From Candidatus Acidiferrales bacterium (GTDB lineage: Bacteria; Acidobacteriota; Terriglobia; Acidiferrales; UBA7541): a stretch of DNA of 10,294 nt. The DNA lies in the NCBI GenBank assembly GCA_955651735.1, contig CATPAM010000413.1:1-10294 (forward strand). The letters are read 5' to 3'. Positions 1-9,191 of this stretch are shown piece by piece. The notes under the pieces were generated by a model. That model was not told the origin of the DNA. It was given only the letters and a program-made list of their open reading frames with translations, and did no database searches. Every line of letters begins with the position of its first letter. The stretch's first letter is position 1. The translations under genes were made by a program, and so were the position numbers.

Positions 1-2169
1 CTCTAAGGCGAAGTGCACCACGTCATGGTGGTGCAACTCTTCGCGTGCCAGCGATTCGCTGAAGCGCAGCCATAGCCGATGCAGAAGATTTACCTCGTTG
101 GCGGTAAGGTTGGGCGCGTGCGGGCCGAGCACTTTATAGATCTTGTCGCCATTGGGCAGATGAATTTCCAGGTTGAATTGCGGCTTGGGATCCGGCAATT
201 TCTCCCACGCTTCGCCGATTTCCCGCGCCTGCTCTTCCGTGTTTTCCTTGGCCGAGCGGCCGATGACGATGGTGCTGGACTGTAGCGCTGTGGCGGCGCG
301 CAAGATGCCGTCCCACAGATCGTTGGCCGCGACGACCGCCAGCCGAATCGATTTCCCGCGCTTTTCCGCCATGGAGAGCGCCTGGGAAAACAAATGCTGC
401 TCGATGCTGCCGAAGAGCTGATCGGCATCCAATTCGTTTTCGCCGGATGCAGAACGCCTCAGGAGCCGCACATGAAGGACCACCACGTCCCGGCGGCCGG
501 GCTTGATGCGGTCAAGAACGTTTCCAAGGTGATACAAATTGAAGTGGTTGCTGACGGGCACGAGAATATTCCCCGGCCGTGCGCCGACCGCCTCAGGACT
601 TAGCTCGCCTTCCAGCTCAAGATTGAACTGGTCCATCTCCACATGCGCCACACCGCGGTTTCTGGCACGGCGCTCCGAAACGGTGAACACGATATACAAG
701 ATCACGGAAAAGACGCCGCCGGCCATGGTCGCTACCGGCTTGGTGAACAGGTTAACCACTGCGATCAGGAACAACGTGAGCGTAATCAGTCCGAGACCTA
801 CTGGAATCTGCACCCCGCGGATATAGAAATTTAGCGGAACCTGGAACTCGCGCTGGCCTGGGCGTGTGTAGCGCAAAACGAGCACGGCCAGCCCATTCAT
901 CGCAAAACTCCAGATCACACCGAAGGCATACAAGTTCGCGAGGAACGTCACGTTGCCGCGGCTAATCAAGATCGTGAGGATCTGCAAGCCGACGACGATA
1001 TTGATGATGCGATGGCTGGTGCCAAACCGTGGGTGCGGCTGCCGGAACCATTCGGTCAATACGCCATCTTCGGAAACGCGGTTCAGCACGCCATTGGAGC
1101 CGACGATTGCGGTATTCACCGCACCGGCAAGAATAAGCGTACCCACCACCACGACAAACCCGTGAAAAATCAGCCGGGCAATCAGCGGCCCCTGAAGACT
1201 CATGGCCAAGCCGCCGATGAGATTTTCGAGGTAGTTTTGCCGGACGTCGTCGGGAATGATCATCACCGCAAAGAAAGACACCAGCGAAGTGAACACCAGG
1301 CTGTACACGAAAATGACCAAGCCCGCCTTTTTCAGGTTTTTGAGTTTGGGGCTTTCTATTTCGCGATACACCTGAGCGAGGGACTCTTCTCCGCTCATGG
1401 CCAGAACGGAATGGCCCAAGGCGATGAAGATGGCGATGATTCCAAACGTGTGCGGCAAGCTGCTGTGCGCCAGCCAACCGAGTGCTCCCGGACTGAAATG
1501 AAGATTTCGAGGATACGGAAAGGGCGGTAGCTGGGAATGGCGCAACACAGCCGTGTAAATGCACCAGAAGATCAGCAGCACCACCATCACCGTAACCAGC
1601 TTCATGATGTGCAGCGCTTTTACACTCGATTCAGCTACGCCCTTAGTGTTCTCCCACCAGAAATACACGGTGACGACAATGGCGAACATCGTGGCGATAC
1701 CAGCCACCGTTGACTCCGCAAAAGGCCCGCTCAGGTGGGCGTGCTGGGAGAGATCACTGAGCAAGCCGCCAAGATACTGCCCCGCGGACACGCCGCTGAT
1801 TGGTCCGGTGAGGATGTAGTCGAACATCAGCGCGGAGACGCTGAATTTCGCCAGCGCGCCCCCAAGCGACTGCTTGACCGCTCGGTACACGCCGCCGCGC
1901 ACGAACATGCTGCAGCTTTCCACGTACACCGCGCGCACCGCGTAGGAGAACAGCATAATTGCCAAAATGAACCACGGCGCGGTCTTGCCGATGTACCCTT
2001 CGGCCTCACCGCCCGCGTAGTACGCGGAGGAAGCCAGATCGTTCAGAACGATCGCGGCCGCGCGCCAAAAGGAAATAAAAGTAAGGAGAGCGGTGGTGGC
2101 TACGATGACGCGGGGAATGCCGTTGCCCCGGCCGCCCGTAGCAGCGGGGTTGATGGGAGTGCTGCTCAT
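1..2169 (-). CDS. APC-family amino-acid/polyamine permease with soluble C-terminal tail (partial, runs off left edge)
   Basis: The frame is open for 723 codons from the ATG at 2169 to base 1 with no stop, so the C-terminus lies outside the window. Residues about 20-500 form a dozen hydrophobic segments typical of APC transporters, which import amino acids or polyamines by cation symport or antiport. Visible family marks are RGGVYRAVKQSLGG (91-104) and SGEESLAQVYREIESP (259-274), the APC 'SGEE...A...REI..P' loop, followed by an NTAIVGSNGVLNR segment (352-364). Residues about 510-723 are soluble; RPGNILVPVSN (531-541), DVVVLHVRLL (561-570) and STIVIGRSA (632-640) recall a universal-stress-protein-like alpha/beta fold (inference). 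An in-frame TAA lies ten codons upstream and no other start intervenes, so ATG 2169 is the only good start, although no strong Shine-Dalgarno is visible. The substrate cannot be told from sequence. Confidence 0.88.
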   Translation of the reverse strand, partial: MSSTPINPAATGGRGNGIPRVIVATTALLTFISFWRAAAIVLNDLASSAYYAGGEAEGYIGKTAPWFILAIMLFSYAVRAVYVESCSMFVRGGVYRAVKQSLGGALAKFSVSALMFDYILTGPISGVSAGQYLGGLLSDLSQHAHLSGPFAESTVAGIATMFAIVVTVYFWWENTKGVAESSVKALHIMKLVTVMVVLLIFWCIYTAVLRHSQLPPFPYPRNLHFSPGALGWLAHSSLPHTFGIIAIFIALGHSVLAMSGEESLAQVYREIESPKLKNLKKAGLVIFVYSLVFTSLVSFFAVMIIPDDVRQNYLENLIGGLAMSLQGPLIARLIFHGFVVVVGTLILAGAVNTAIVGSNGVLNRVSEDGVLTEWFRQPHPRFGTSHRIINIVVGLQILTILISRGNVTFLANLYAFGVIWSFAMNGLAVLVLRYTRPGQREFQVPLNFYIRGVQIPVGLGLITLTLFLIAVVNLFTKPVATMAGGVFSVILYIVFTVSERRARNRGVAHVEMDQFNLELEGELSPEAVGARPGNILVPVSNHFNLYHLGNVLDRIKPGRRDVVVLHVRLLRRSASGENELDADQLFGSIEQHLFSQALSMAEKRGKSIRLAVVAANDLWDGILRAATALQSSTIVIGRSAKENTEEQAREIGEAWEKLPDPKPQFNLEIHLPNGDKIYKVLGPHAPNLTANEVNLLHRLWLRFSESLAREELHHHDVVHFALE

Positions 2170-2320
2170 GTCTGGGTGAACTTGTGACCTAGCAGGTTAA
2201 AATGCTCGCACTTTTCCAGCGCGAAGTCTAGCTGGCGACGGAAGAAAGCCATAATGCGTCGGAATGCTGGCTCTTGACTTCGCAGCCGGCCGAATTCATC
2301 CTCACCACGGCGGAGGACTT
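2170..2320. promoter_or_regulatory. Divergent intergenic region between permease and oxidoreductase
   Basis: This 151-base gap must hold the start signals of both flanking genes. TTGACT at 2274-2279 is a good -35 candidate for the plus-strand oxidoreductase, but 17 bases on there is only CATCCT, a poor -10. An imperfect inverted repeat TGACCTAGCAGGTTA (2185-2199, arms 5 of 6 matching, 3-base spacer) sits 16-30 bases before the permease start and could be a regulator site. No convincing promoter was found for the permease strand. Everything here is weak. Confidence 0.3.
2312..2316 (+). promoter_or_regulatory. Ribosome binding site of the Tat oxidoreductase
   Basis: GGAGG lies 4 bases before ATG 2321 and selects that start over an in-frame upstream ATG at 2264. 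A second Shine-Dalgarno-like GGAAGG (2332-2337) precedes ATG 2342, seven codons further on, so initiation at 2342, just before the twin-arginine motif, is also possible. Confidence 0.65.
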
Positions 2321-3655
2321 ATGAGCAAAGCGGAAGGAACGATGGATCGCAGAACATTTCTCGGCAAATCCGCGTCGCTGACTGCCGGAGGAGCAGCCCT
2401 CGCGCGCTCGGCTCTCTCGTACGGCAGAATCGCGGGCGCCAACGATCGAATCTCATTGTGCCACATCGGAAACGGCAGCCGCGGAGAAGATTTGGATTGG
2501 ATCGTTTCGAAACTTACCGCCACGCACAACGTGGAGATGAGTGCCGTCTGCGATCTGTGGCGGTTGAATCGAGAGAAAGCCGTTGCGACGAATGCGAAGA
2601 ACTATGGCCGGCCGCCGCGCTCGTTTCAGTATTTCGAGGAGGTTCTCGCGCTTAAAGACCTTGACGCCGTGATCATTTCAACGCCGGAACACTCGCATTC
2701 AACAATTCTGAAAATGGCCGCGGAGGCCGGCAAGGACGCCTATGTCGAAAAGCCCATGGGCAATGTGCTGGCCGAAGCTAAAGCGGCGAAAGATGCGGTC
2801 CTCCAGCACAACCGGATCGTGCAGGTGGGCACGCAGCATCGCAGCGAACCTCATCCCAAAGCTGCGCGCGATTTGGTGCAGACCGGCGTTTTGGGAGAAG
2901 TGAGCAAGGTGGAAGTGGTTTGGAATTACCACGGCCCGCGATGGCGAGGACGCGCGGAAACGAAGCTGATTCGCGAGGAAGATACAGATTGGCGCAAGTG
3001 GCTGCTGACCAAGCCCTATCGCCCGTTCGATCCGCAAGTCTATTGCGAATTCCGATTGTACAAGGAATTTTCCAGCGGAATCCCCGACCAGTGGATGAGC
3101 CACGGGATCGACATGGTGCACTGGTTCTTGAACGACAGTTTTCCGCGCTCGGTGATGGCCCATGGCGGCATTTTTGCTTGGCCCGATGGACGCGAGAATG
3201 CCGATACCTTCGAAGCCTTACTCGAATATCCCAAAGGTTTTCTGGTCAGCTATTCCACGAGCTTCGGCAACGACTCGCCCAGCTTCACGCGCTACATGGG
3301 GAAGAAAGCAACGCTCACCAATATCGGCGGCGAAGGAAGTCCGCGCTATCAACTGACCGAAGAGAAGGGCAATCACGAGGACAACGCCGACATCGACAAA
3401 AAGCGGTCTTCCAGGTACGTTTTGCTTCCCGGTGAGACGCAACTTCCGCCGATGGGTATCGATGACCGCTCGCTGGAGCATATGGCCGACTGGTTCGAGT
3501 GCATGCGCTCGCGGCGGCAGCCCCACTGCACCGTGCAGGACGGGCTCGCGCATTCGGTGGCAAACATGATGGCCGCGGAGTCCTACTGGTCTGGCAAAAG
3601 ACAGTATTGGGATCCGGCCAGCGAGACATTTTCCGATCACCAGCCGGCAAGCTGA
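2321..3655 (+). CDS. Gfo/Idh/MocA family oxidoreductase with Tat signal
   Basis: A 444-residue protein. The N-terminus carries a twin-arginine motif DRRTFLGK (9-16) followed by a small, alanine-rich hydrophobic stretch (17-33), so export of a folded, cofactor-loaded enzyme is expected. A Rossmann NAD(P)-binding motif follows, LCHIGNGSRG (46-55, GxGxxG). Next come VIISTPEHSHSTIL (117-130) and the family catalytic motif VEKPMG (142-147), with K144 as the conserved lysine. GTQHRS (170-175) and SHGIDMVHW (260-268) match the usual substrate-side histidine region. Family members oxidise or reduce sugar hydroxyls or related substrates with NAD(P). The Tat-targeted branch is common in Acidobacteriota and Planctomycetota and is often linked to polysaccharide breakdown; the substrate here is unknown. 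The start is chosen at ATG 2321 for its GGAGG. It stands alone, convergent with the DUF971 gene. Confidence 0.9.
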   Translation: MSKAEGTMDRRTFLGKSASLTAGGAALARSALSYGRIAGANDRISLCHIGNGSRGEDLDWIVSKLTATHNVEMSAVCDLWRLNREKAVATNAKNYGRPPRSFQYFEEVLALKDLDAVIISTPEHSHSTILKMAAEAGKDAYVEKPMGNVLAEAKAAKDAVLQHNRIVQVGTQHRSEPHPKAARDLVQTGVLGEVSKVEVVWNYHGPRWRGRAETKLIREEDTDWRKWLLTKPYRPFDPQVYCEFRLYKEFSSGIPDQWMSHGIDMVHWFLNDSFPRSVMAHGGIFAWPDGRENADTFEALLEYPKGFLVSYSTSFGNDSPSFTRYMGKKATLTNIGGEGSPRYQLTEEKGNHEDNADIDKKRSSRYVLLPGETQLPPMGIDDRSLEHMADWFECMRSRRQPHCTVQDGLAHSVANMMAAESYWSGKRQYWDPASETFSDHQPAS

Positions 3656-3752
3656 GAGGGCGTTTTCGAGCTAGCCCGATTCACGACAGCTGCGGATCGT
3701 TTCCTCAACCAATTTCGCCGTAGGAGCGTAAGGTTCGCTGGGAAGCGCGCGC
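3656..3752. other. Convergent gap between oxidoreductase and DUF971 gene
   Basis: These 97 bases separate two genes that end facing each other, so termination on both strands is expected. I see only a short GC-rich self-complementary run, GCGCGCGC near 3745-3752, with no stem followed by a T-run on either strand. No gene is apparent. Confidence 0.4.
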
Positions 3753-4136
3753 TCAGGAAGCAGTGGCGCGGAAGGTTTTGGCGCAGTCGGCACAGGGGCA
3801 GATGCTGCGGAGGTGGTCGTAGCTGTAGATGCCGGTGGCGTGACCGTCGCTAAACGTGATTTGTATGGCGTAATTGCCGACGGTAGTAGCCGCTTGCGCT
3901 CGCGGCTTGGGCTTGAACATCGGGAGAGCAGTGGCGGAGGCCGGGCCAGCGCCGGAAAAGGCGCTTTTTCTGATTCGCTCGTCATTGCAAGTGGCGCATG
4001 GACACTCCTCGCGAAGATAAGCGAAATCGTAGTGGCTGGAGTGACCATCGGACCAGATAATGTCGACTCCGGCGCCGCTGGTCACGTGAACTTTTACGGT
4101 GGCGGGTTTTTTCCGAGAATCAAGAGGAATGGGCAT
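3753..4136 (-). CDS. DUF971 domain protein (GBBH-like N-terminal domain)
   Basis: A 127-residue protein matching DUF971, the domain also found at the N-terminus of gamma-butyrobetaine hydroxylases and at the C-terminus of the Fe-S scaffold HCF101. It has two similar halves: WSDGH (28-32) followed by LREECPCATC (41-50), and FSDGH (95-99) followed by LRSICPCADC (109-118). NYAIQITFSDGHATGIYS (88-105) is the classic DUF971 core. The CxCxxC clusters could bind zinc, iron or an Fe-S cluster (inference). It is the last gene of the iron operon, starting 14 bases after the ATPase stop. Its position suggests a role in handling or placing the imported iron, for example in Fe-S assembly, but the family's biochemical role is not settled. 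The frame stays open upstream inside the ATPase gene; ATG 4136 is chosen because it avoids that overlap and fits family length. No clear Shine-Dalgarno is seen. Confidence 0.85.
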   Translation of the reverse strand: MPIPLDSRKKPATVKVHVTSGAGVDIIWSDGHSSHYDFAYLREECPCATCNDERIRKSAFSGAGPASATALPMFKPKPRAQAATTVGNYAIQITFSDGHATGIYSYDHLRSICPCADCAKTFRATAS

Positions 4137-4150
4137 CGCGCCGGCAGCCG

Positions 4151-5328
<1,178 letters not shown>

Positions 5329-5332
<4 letters not shown>

Positions 5333-6516
5333 GCTTCACCCCGAAAAACCGCCGCGGGTCGAATATTGGCCAGCCGCCGCAGCGGATACGCGCCGGCAAT
5401 CGCGACGATGATGGTCAGTGCCACAGCTACAGGATACACAATCAAGCGCGGGCGCGCCGCAACGCCGAAGACCTCTTTGCCCAGCCACATCGAAAGCAAA
5501 ATGCCGATGGCCGCGCCGAGAACGCCGCCGGTCAGGCCCAGAAGCGCGGCCTCCGCCAGGAAGAGCCGCAGCACGCGCCGCGTCGCGCCCCCGATGGCTT
5601 TCATCAAGCCCACGTCGTTGCGCCGCTCCATCGCAACGTTGGTCATCGCCGCCATCACGCAAAGCGCGGTAAGCACCAGCACAAGTCCGACGGTCGCTGA
5701 GAGAATGCCGGTAATGCGATTGTAAATCTTCGCCTCGCCCTCAGTGAATTGCCGGACCGGCCGCACATCGGCGCCCGGAAGGCGGCGCAGAGAATCGATG
5801 TAATTCTGAATCTGCCGAGGCGTACCCGGCACGCTGAGTTGGATAAGGCTGATGTGCCCCGGTTGGTCCAGGAGCGTTTGCGTCGCCCGCAGTGCAAGAA
5901 AAATCTGACTGTCTTCCGCGCCGCCGATTGAAGGAAGCACCTCGACGACACACGACACTTGTCGCGAGCCGTTTGTGAGAGCGACCATGTGGCCGGTGCG
6001 CAGTTGCAAAATCACGGCTGCTCGCTGGCCAACCTCACACGCCAGGGTCTGGCCAGACGCCATTTTCTGCGCCGCGGCAAACAATGAAGGTGAAAGCACC
6101 TGGTCCGGCTGGCTCCCCAAATAACCGAATCCGGCGAGGATCACCTTGGTGCTGGCCACGGCTTTCTGATCTTTGGCAGCGGGCACCTTTGCTGCATCGA
6201 CGATACCGTACAGAAACTCCGCTTTAGGAATGCTCGAAGAGCCCATGCCCCCGGCAAGATCGGCAAAAAGCGAATCGTTAAGGAATTGCGGTGACTCAGC
6301 GGACGTTCCCGAATCATTCGGCGCGATGACAACGTTTGCGCCGAACGCCCGGAACTCTGCGGTGAGGCGGCGCTTGGCGTCGACTTGAAGATTCAGCAGC
6401 GCGGCGGTGATCGCTGCTCCGGCGCCTAACGCGAGCAAGATCACAAAGAGCCGGCCGCGATTGGAGGCGAACAAGCGGCGCATGATTCGCCAGAACATTT
6501 TGCGGTCCGGCATCAT
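5329..6516 (-). CDS. MacB/FtsX-like ABC permease, second subunit
   Basis: 395 residues with the MacB/FtsX layout: one N-terminal membrane helix (about 23-43), a large extracytoplasmic domain (about 45-270), then three helices (about 272-294, 317-345, 358-377). The family motif ERRNDVGLMKAIGGA (297-311) follows the second helix and is expected to contact the ATPase. LTAEFRAFGANVVIAPNDS (51-69) resembles EFRSLGANLLVTP in the neighbouring permease, so the two are paralogues and probably form a heterodimer. Two cysteines lie in the outer domain (C160, C189). It overlaps the ATPase gene downstream and the first permease upstream by 4 bases each (ATGA), implying translational coupling and fixed stoichiometry. 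The start is ATG 6516, with a second ATG immediately after. It corresponds by order to the Cj1661/Cj1662-type permeases of P19 iron loci; the moved substrate of these permeases is not established. Confidence 0.9.
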
Positions 6517-7814
6517 TCGCCTCGCAAAATCGGCGCAGGCTCAAAGCGCGAGGCGCGGCGCAGCGGGATGGCGCTACCAAGCAATGTGACCACCGTGGCG
6601 AGCCCAATAATCACGCCCAGCACAAGGAACGAAAACTCCGGCGCGACACCAAAGATTCTCTGCCCCACCAGGTGTGCCAGCAAAATCCCCAGCGAATAGC
6701 CGACCGCTCCACCAACCAGCGCCAGCAGAAGCTGCTCCGCCGCCAGCAAAAAACCCACGGTGCCAGAGCTCGCGCCCAGCGCCTTCATCAAGCCAATCTC
6801 CGTGCGCCGCTCAATCACCGAAGCTGCCGACGAGGCGCCGACGGCAAGCGCCGCGGCCAGCAGCGAAGTAAACGTAACCAGCCACAGCAAAGTGCGTACC
6901 CGCGTCAGAATCGCGCCCTCGCCTTCCGCGACGCGCCGAATCACACGCACATTCGCGCCGGGAAGCACTTGCTTGATTTGCAGCGCGATCGACGAAATAT
7001 ACGGCGTGCAGTACCACCGTTCGTAATCCACCGGCCTCAGCTTATTCGGGTCCCTCCGCCCAAACTCGTCCTCCGGCTTGGTCAGCGCGCTCACATATAG
7101 CTGCCGATACTCCCCCAGTTTTCCGGCAATGTCCTGCGCAATTGTGATCGGCGCCACGATCGCATCGTCCTCCGGACCTCCGCCCAACAGAATTCCGGTG
7201 ACAAACAGGGACAGATTTTTCTGCGGCGTGTCTATGTTCAGCGCGCTGCCGATCTGCACGCCCGAGCGCGCCGCAAACGATTTGCCGACAACGCACTCTT
7301 GCGCGCCATCTTTGAACCACCGTCCATCCACTTGCCACCAGGGATTCGTTTTCTCTATGCCCGTGACGTAGGTGCTGCCATCGGGAACCGACACGACATG
7401 GCTGGCCCAAGTGCCGATCAAGGTGGTGTGCGCTGCGATGGCCGGCGTCGAGTACGTTTGTGAAGACTTCGTCCAGGCATCGACGGGAGCTTCCACTGCG
7501 GGCGCGAAGCCCACAATGTTGTTCCGCCAGAAAATCGTCTTGAGCTTGCCGAGATCAGACTCCGGCAAGTAGGCGCCCGCGTTCACTGGCCGATAATCGA
7601 CGCCGCCAATCTCCAGCGGCAGTGAATCAGCCTGCGGCGTAACCAGCAGATTCGCCCCCAGGCTGCGGAACTCGCGCGCCATCCGGTCGCCCACGTCCAG
7701 CGAAACGCTCAACGCCGCCGTGGCAACGGCCATCCCCAATGCCAGCGCCGCCCCGGTGAGCAGCTTGTGCCGCGGTCGGCGGCTGAAGGAATCGGCAACG
7801 AGTCGTATAAACAT
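6513..7814 (-). CDS. MacB/FtsX-like ABC permease, first subunit
   Basis: 433 residues. An N-terminal helix (about 18-38) is followed by a large outer domain (about 40-305) and three C-terminal helices (about 308-332, 352-381, 397-417), with the FtsX-type motif ERRTEIGLMKALGAS (335-349). MAREFRSLGANLLVTP (45-60) and the RVAEGEGAILTRV segment (294-306) have direct counterparts in the second permease. The outer domain carries two cysteines (C174, and C269 in RWYCTPY). No beta-barrel partner or periplasmic adaptor gene is next to it, so a tripartite macrolide pump is unlikely. Its place after an FTR1-DUF2318 gene points to the iron-uptake ABC module instead. ATG 7814 follows a 104-base gap with a stem-loop and has no strong Shine-Dalgarno, so its translation may be controlled or weak. 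Confidence 0.9.
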   Translation of the reverse strand: MFIRLVADSFSRRPRHKLLTGAALALGMAVATAALSVSLDVGDRMAREFRSLGANLLVTPQADSLPLEIGGVDYRPVNAGAYLPESDLGKLKTIFWRNNIVGFAPAVEAPVDAWTKSSQTYSTPAIAAHTTLIGTWASHVVSVPDGSTYVTGIEKTNPWWQVDGRWFKDGAQECVVGKSFAARSGVQIGSALNIDTPQKNLSLFVTGILLGGGPEDDAIVAPITIAQDIAGKLGEYRQLYVSALTKPEDEFGRRDPNKLRPVDYERWYCTPYISSIALQIKQVLPGANVRVIRRVAEGEGAILTRVRTLLWLVTFTSLLAAALAVGASSAASVIERRTEIGLMKALGASSGTVGFLLAAEQLLLALVGGAVGYSLGILLAHLVGQRIFGVAPEFSFLVLGVIIGLATVVTLLGSAIPLRRASRFEPAPILRGE

Positions 7815-7838
7815 TCTGTGCGAAGCTCAGGTATCGTG

Positions 7839-7861
7839 GCACAGCCATTTTTTGGCTGTGC
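7839..7861 (-). repeat. Perfect 9-bp inverted repeat (stem-loop) between FTR1 and permease genes
   Basis: Arms GCACAGCCA (7839-7847) and TGGCTGTGC (7853-7861) are perfectly complementary around a five-base loop, T5 on the plus strand and A5 in the operon transcript. In the operon direction no T-run follows, so it is not a standard intrinsic terminator. A smaller hairpin, CGCGC-CAA-GCGCG, lies next to it at 7861-7873. The structure sits 25 bases upstream of the permease start and could act as an attenuator, an RNA-processing site or a stabiliser of the FTR1 message. Confidence 0.6.
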
Positions 7862-7918
7862 GCGCCAAGCGCGATCATCCTTTACACAGTTAGCGCGACA
7901 AACGACCAGGACTTTCCA

Positions 7919-9181
7919 CTACTTGGGGACCTCGGAAGCCGCCTGCGTCAGCGAACTCACATCCATCACCAACTCGCCGCCCTCCACACGCGCCGGCACA
8001 CCAATGGGATTGCATCCACCCGGCTCGCCAATCGAGGGCACATAAATCGCCGACCCGCAGTGACGGCACACCACGTTCTGCCCATCCTGCCGGTAGCCTT
8101 CCGCCCCGCAAATCCGGCAAGCGTCGAGCGCCGTGCCATACCCATTCGGTTTCTTGATGATCATGAAGCGCAGCGCTTGCCCCCCGACGTCCACGGTGAA
8201 CAAATGCAGGTTCGCGTCCGGAATCTCGCTCAGAGGAACGCGCACTTCGTTGCCAACCGCCGCAATCGCCCGCGAAACGGGCGGCGACGAATTCGCCCGC
8301 GTGTAAATAAAATCCGCCGTCAGCACCAAAATAACGGTCAAGCACGCGATGGTCGACGCCACCATCCAGCGCCGCGCCCTCCGGTTCTGCGACTCCAGCA
8401 GCCGCCGTTCCGCGTCTCCCACAGCTTCCTTCGCCGATTTCTCGTGCGCAGCCGACTGCCATTCCCGCAAAATCAGCAGCATAGCGGCGCCAAAAACAAA
8501 CACAAAGAAAAACAGCTCATTGCGCACGATGGGGCCGATCAGCGCCATTTCCTGTTTGCTCGAAGGCAGCCAGCGCGCCTCGCTGAGCTCGTGCAAACCA
8601 GTCAGCGCCAATTGAAACGCGACGAGCATCAAGATCGCGCTGGTCACCGCGAAAAACCGGTGCAGCGGCACCCGCAGCGTGCCTTTGAAGAAGAAAACTC
8701 CCACCGCCACCGCCGCCGCGATGCCCAGAATCGTCCCGATCCACGTCTGCAAACCTTCGGTGGACATCTCCACGGCGCGCAAAATTAGCGCCAACTCCAC
8801 GCCCTCCCGCACCACCATCAGAAACACGAATAGAAAAATCCCCAAGCCCGCCGCCCGGCCAGCGCGCAATGCGTAGGACTCCACCTTTTGCTCGATATCT
8901 TTTTTCAGGTGCCGCGCAACGCGGTTCATCCAAACGATCATCGTAACCACGAAGAAGGCGGCCAGGAGATACATCAAACCCTCAAACCCGTCTTCGCTGA
9001 TGCGCCATTGTTGCAGGGCAATAGCAATGCCCAGGCTCAACGCGGTGGCCGCCGCTACGCCATACCAGGCAAAGCGCGCCAGGTACGCGCGGCCCGTACG
9101 GGATAGATAAACCAGGATGATACCGACCACGAGGGCAGCTTCCACACCTTCACGGAGAGCAATGAGAAAAGCAGCGAGCAA
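7919..9181 (-). CDS. FTR1-family iron permease fused to DUF2318 Fe-S-type domain
   Basis: 420 residues. Residues 1-240 are a 7-helix FTR1/EfeU-type permease with both REXXE iron-translocation motifs, REGVE (10-14) and REGVE (125-129), each inside a membrane helix. An eighth helix (about 272-292) leads into a soluble domain matching DUF2318. Its five cysteines are C355 and C358 (CRIC), C372 and C375 (CRHC), and C390 (GGC), with the motifs KKPNGYGTALDACRICG (343-359) and GGCNPIG (388-394). FTR1 proteins move iron across the cytoplasmic membrane. DUF2318 is predicted to bind Fe-S or another metal centre and would face the periplasm if FTR1 is N-out (inference). In Campylobacter P19 loci these are separate proteins (Cj1658 and Cj1660). 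The start is TTG 9181, chosen because GGAG lies 5 bases upstream and the protein begins directly in the first REXXE helix. It heads the operon. Confidence 0.92.
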   Translation of the reverse strand: MLAAFLIALREGVEAALVVGIILVYLSRTGRAYLARFAWYGVAAATALSLGIAIALQQWRISEDGFEGLMYLLAAFFVVTMIVWMNRVARHLKKDIEQKVESYALRAGRAAGLGIFLFVFLMVVREGVELALILRAVEMSTEGLQTWIGTILGIAAAVAVGVFFFKGTLRVPLHRFFAVTSAILMLVAFQLALTGLHELSEARWLPSSKQEMALIGPIVRNELFFFVFVFGAAMLLILREWQSAAHEKSAKEAVGDAERRLLESQNRRARRWMVASTIACLTVILVLTADFIYTRANSSPPVSRAIAAVGNEVRVPLSEIPDANLHLFTVDVGGQALRFMIIKKPNGYGTALDACRICGAEGYRQDGQNVVCRHCGSAIYVPSIGEPGGCNPIGVPARVEGGELVMDVSSLTQAASEVPK

Positions 9182-9186
9182 GCGAA

Positions 9187-9190
9187 CTCC
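9187..9190 (-). promoter_or_regulatory. Ribosome binding site for the TTG start of the FTR1 gene
   Basis: Reading on the minus strand, CTGGAG is followed by TTCGC and then TTG at 9181, a 5-base spacing. No ATG is available near this position before the first REXXE helix, so this site decides the rare TTG start. Confidence 0.7.
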
Positions 9191-9191
9191 A

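Noticed and set aside
90..428. Minus-strand reading frame of 112 codons inside the permease tail
   Set aside because: It is in a different frame from the 723-codon APC frame, is rich in Arg/Ser/Pro and has no recognisable domain. The long permease frame explains this DNA.
962..1564. Minus-strand 200-codon and plus-strand 172-codon open frames across the permease
   Set aside because: Both are shadows of the APC coding frame. Their translations are His/Arg-rich with no domain, while the APC frame gives clear membrane helices and motifs.
2185..2199. DtxR or other regulator box upstream of the permease
   Set aside because: TGACCTAGCAGGTTA is an imperfect short repeat that does not fit the DtxR box pattern well, and one such repeat is expected by chance. 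It is noted only inside the intergenic entry.
2264..2320. Upstream ATG extending the oxidoreductase by 19 residues
   Set aside because: ATG 2321 has GGAGG four bases before it, and the extension (LDFAAGRIHPHHGGG) would bury the Tat motif deeper in the chain. The 2264 start has no comparable ribosome site.
3671..4048. Minus-strand 125-codon frame overlapping the DUF971 gene
   Set aside because: It is Ser/Pro/Ala-rich low-complexity translation in the wrong frame. The DUF971 frame has conserved DGH and CPCAxC motifs over the same bases.
6513..7814. Macrolide or bacteriocin export (MacB) operon
   Set aside because: The permeases are MacB-like in fold, but there is no MacA-type adaptor or TolC-type channel, and the linked FTR1-DUF2318 gene matches the iron-uptake loci instead.
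7839..7861. Intrinsic terminator after the FTR1 gene
   Set aside because: The stem is perfect, but no T-run follows it in the direction of transcription, and the genes downstream belong to the same system. It is kept as a stem-loop of unknown role.
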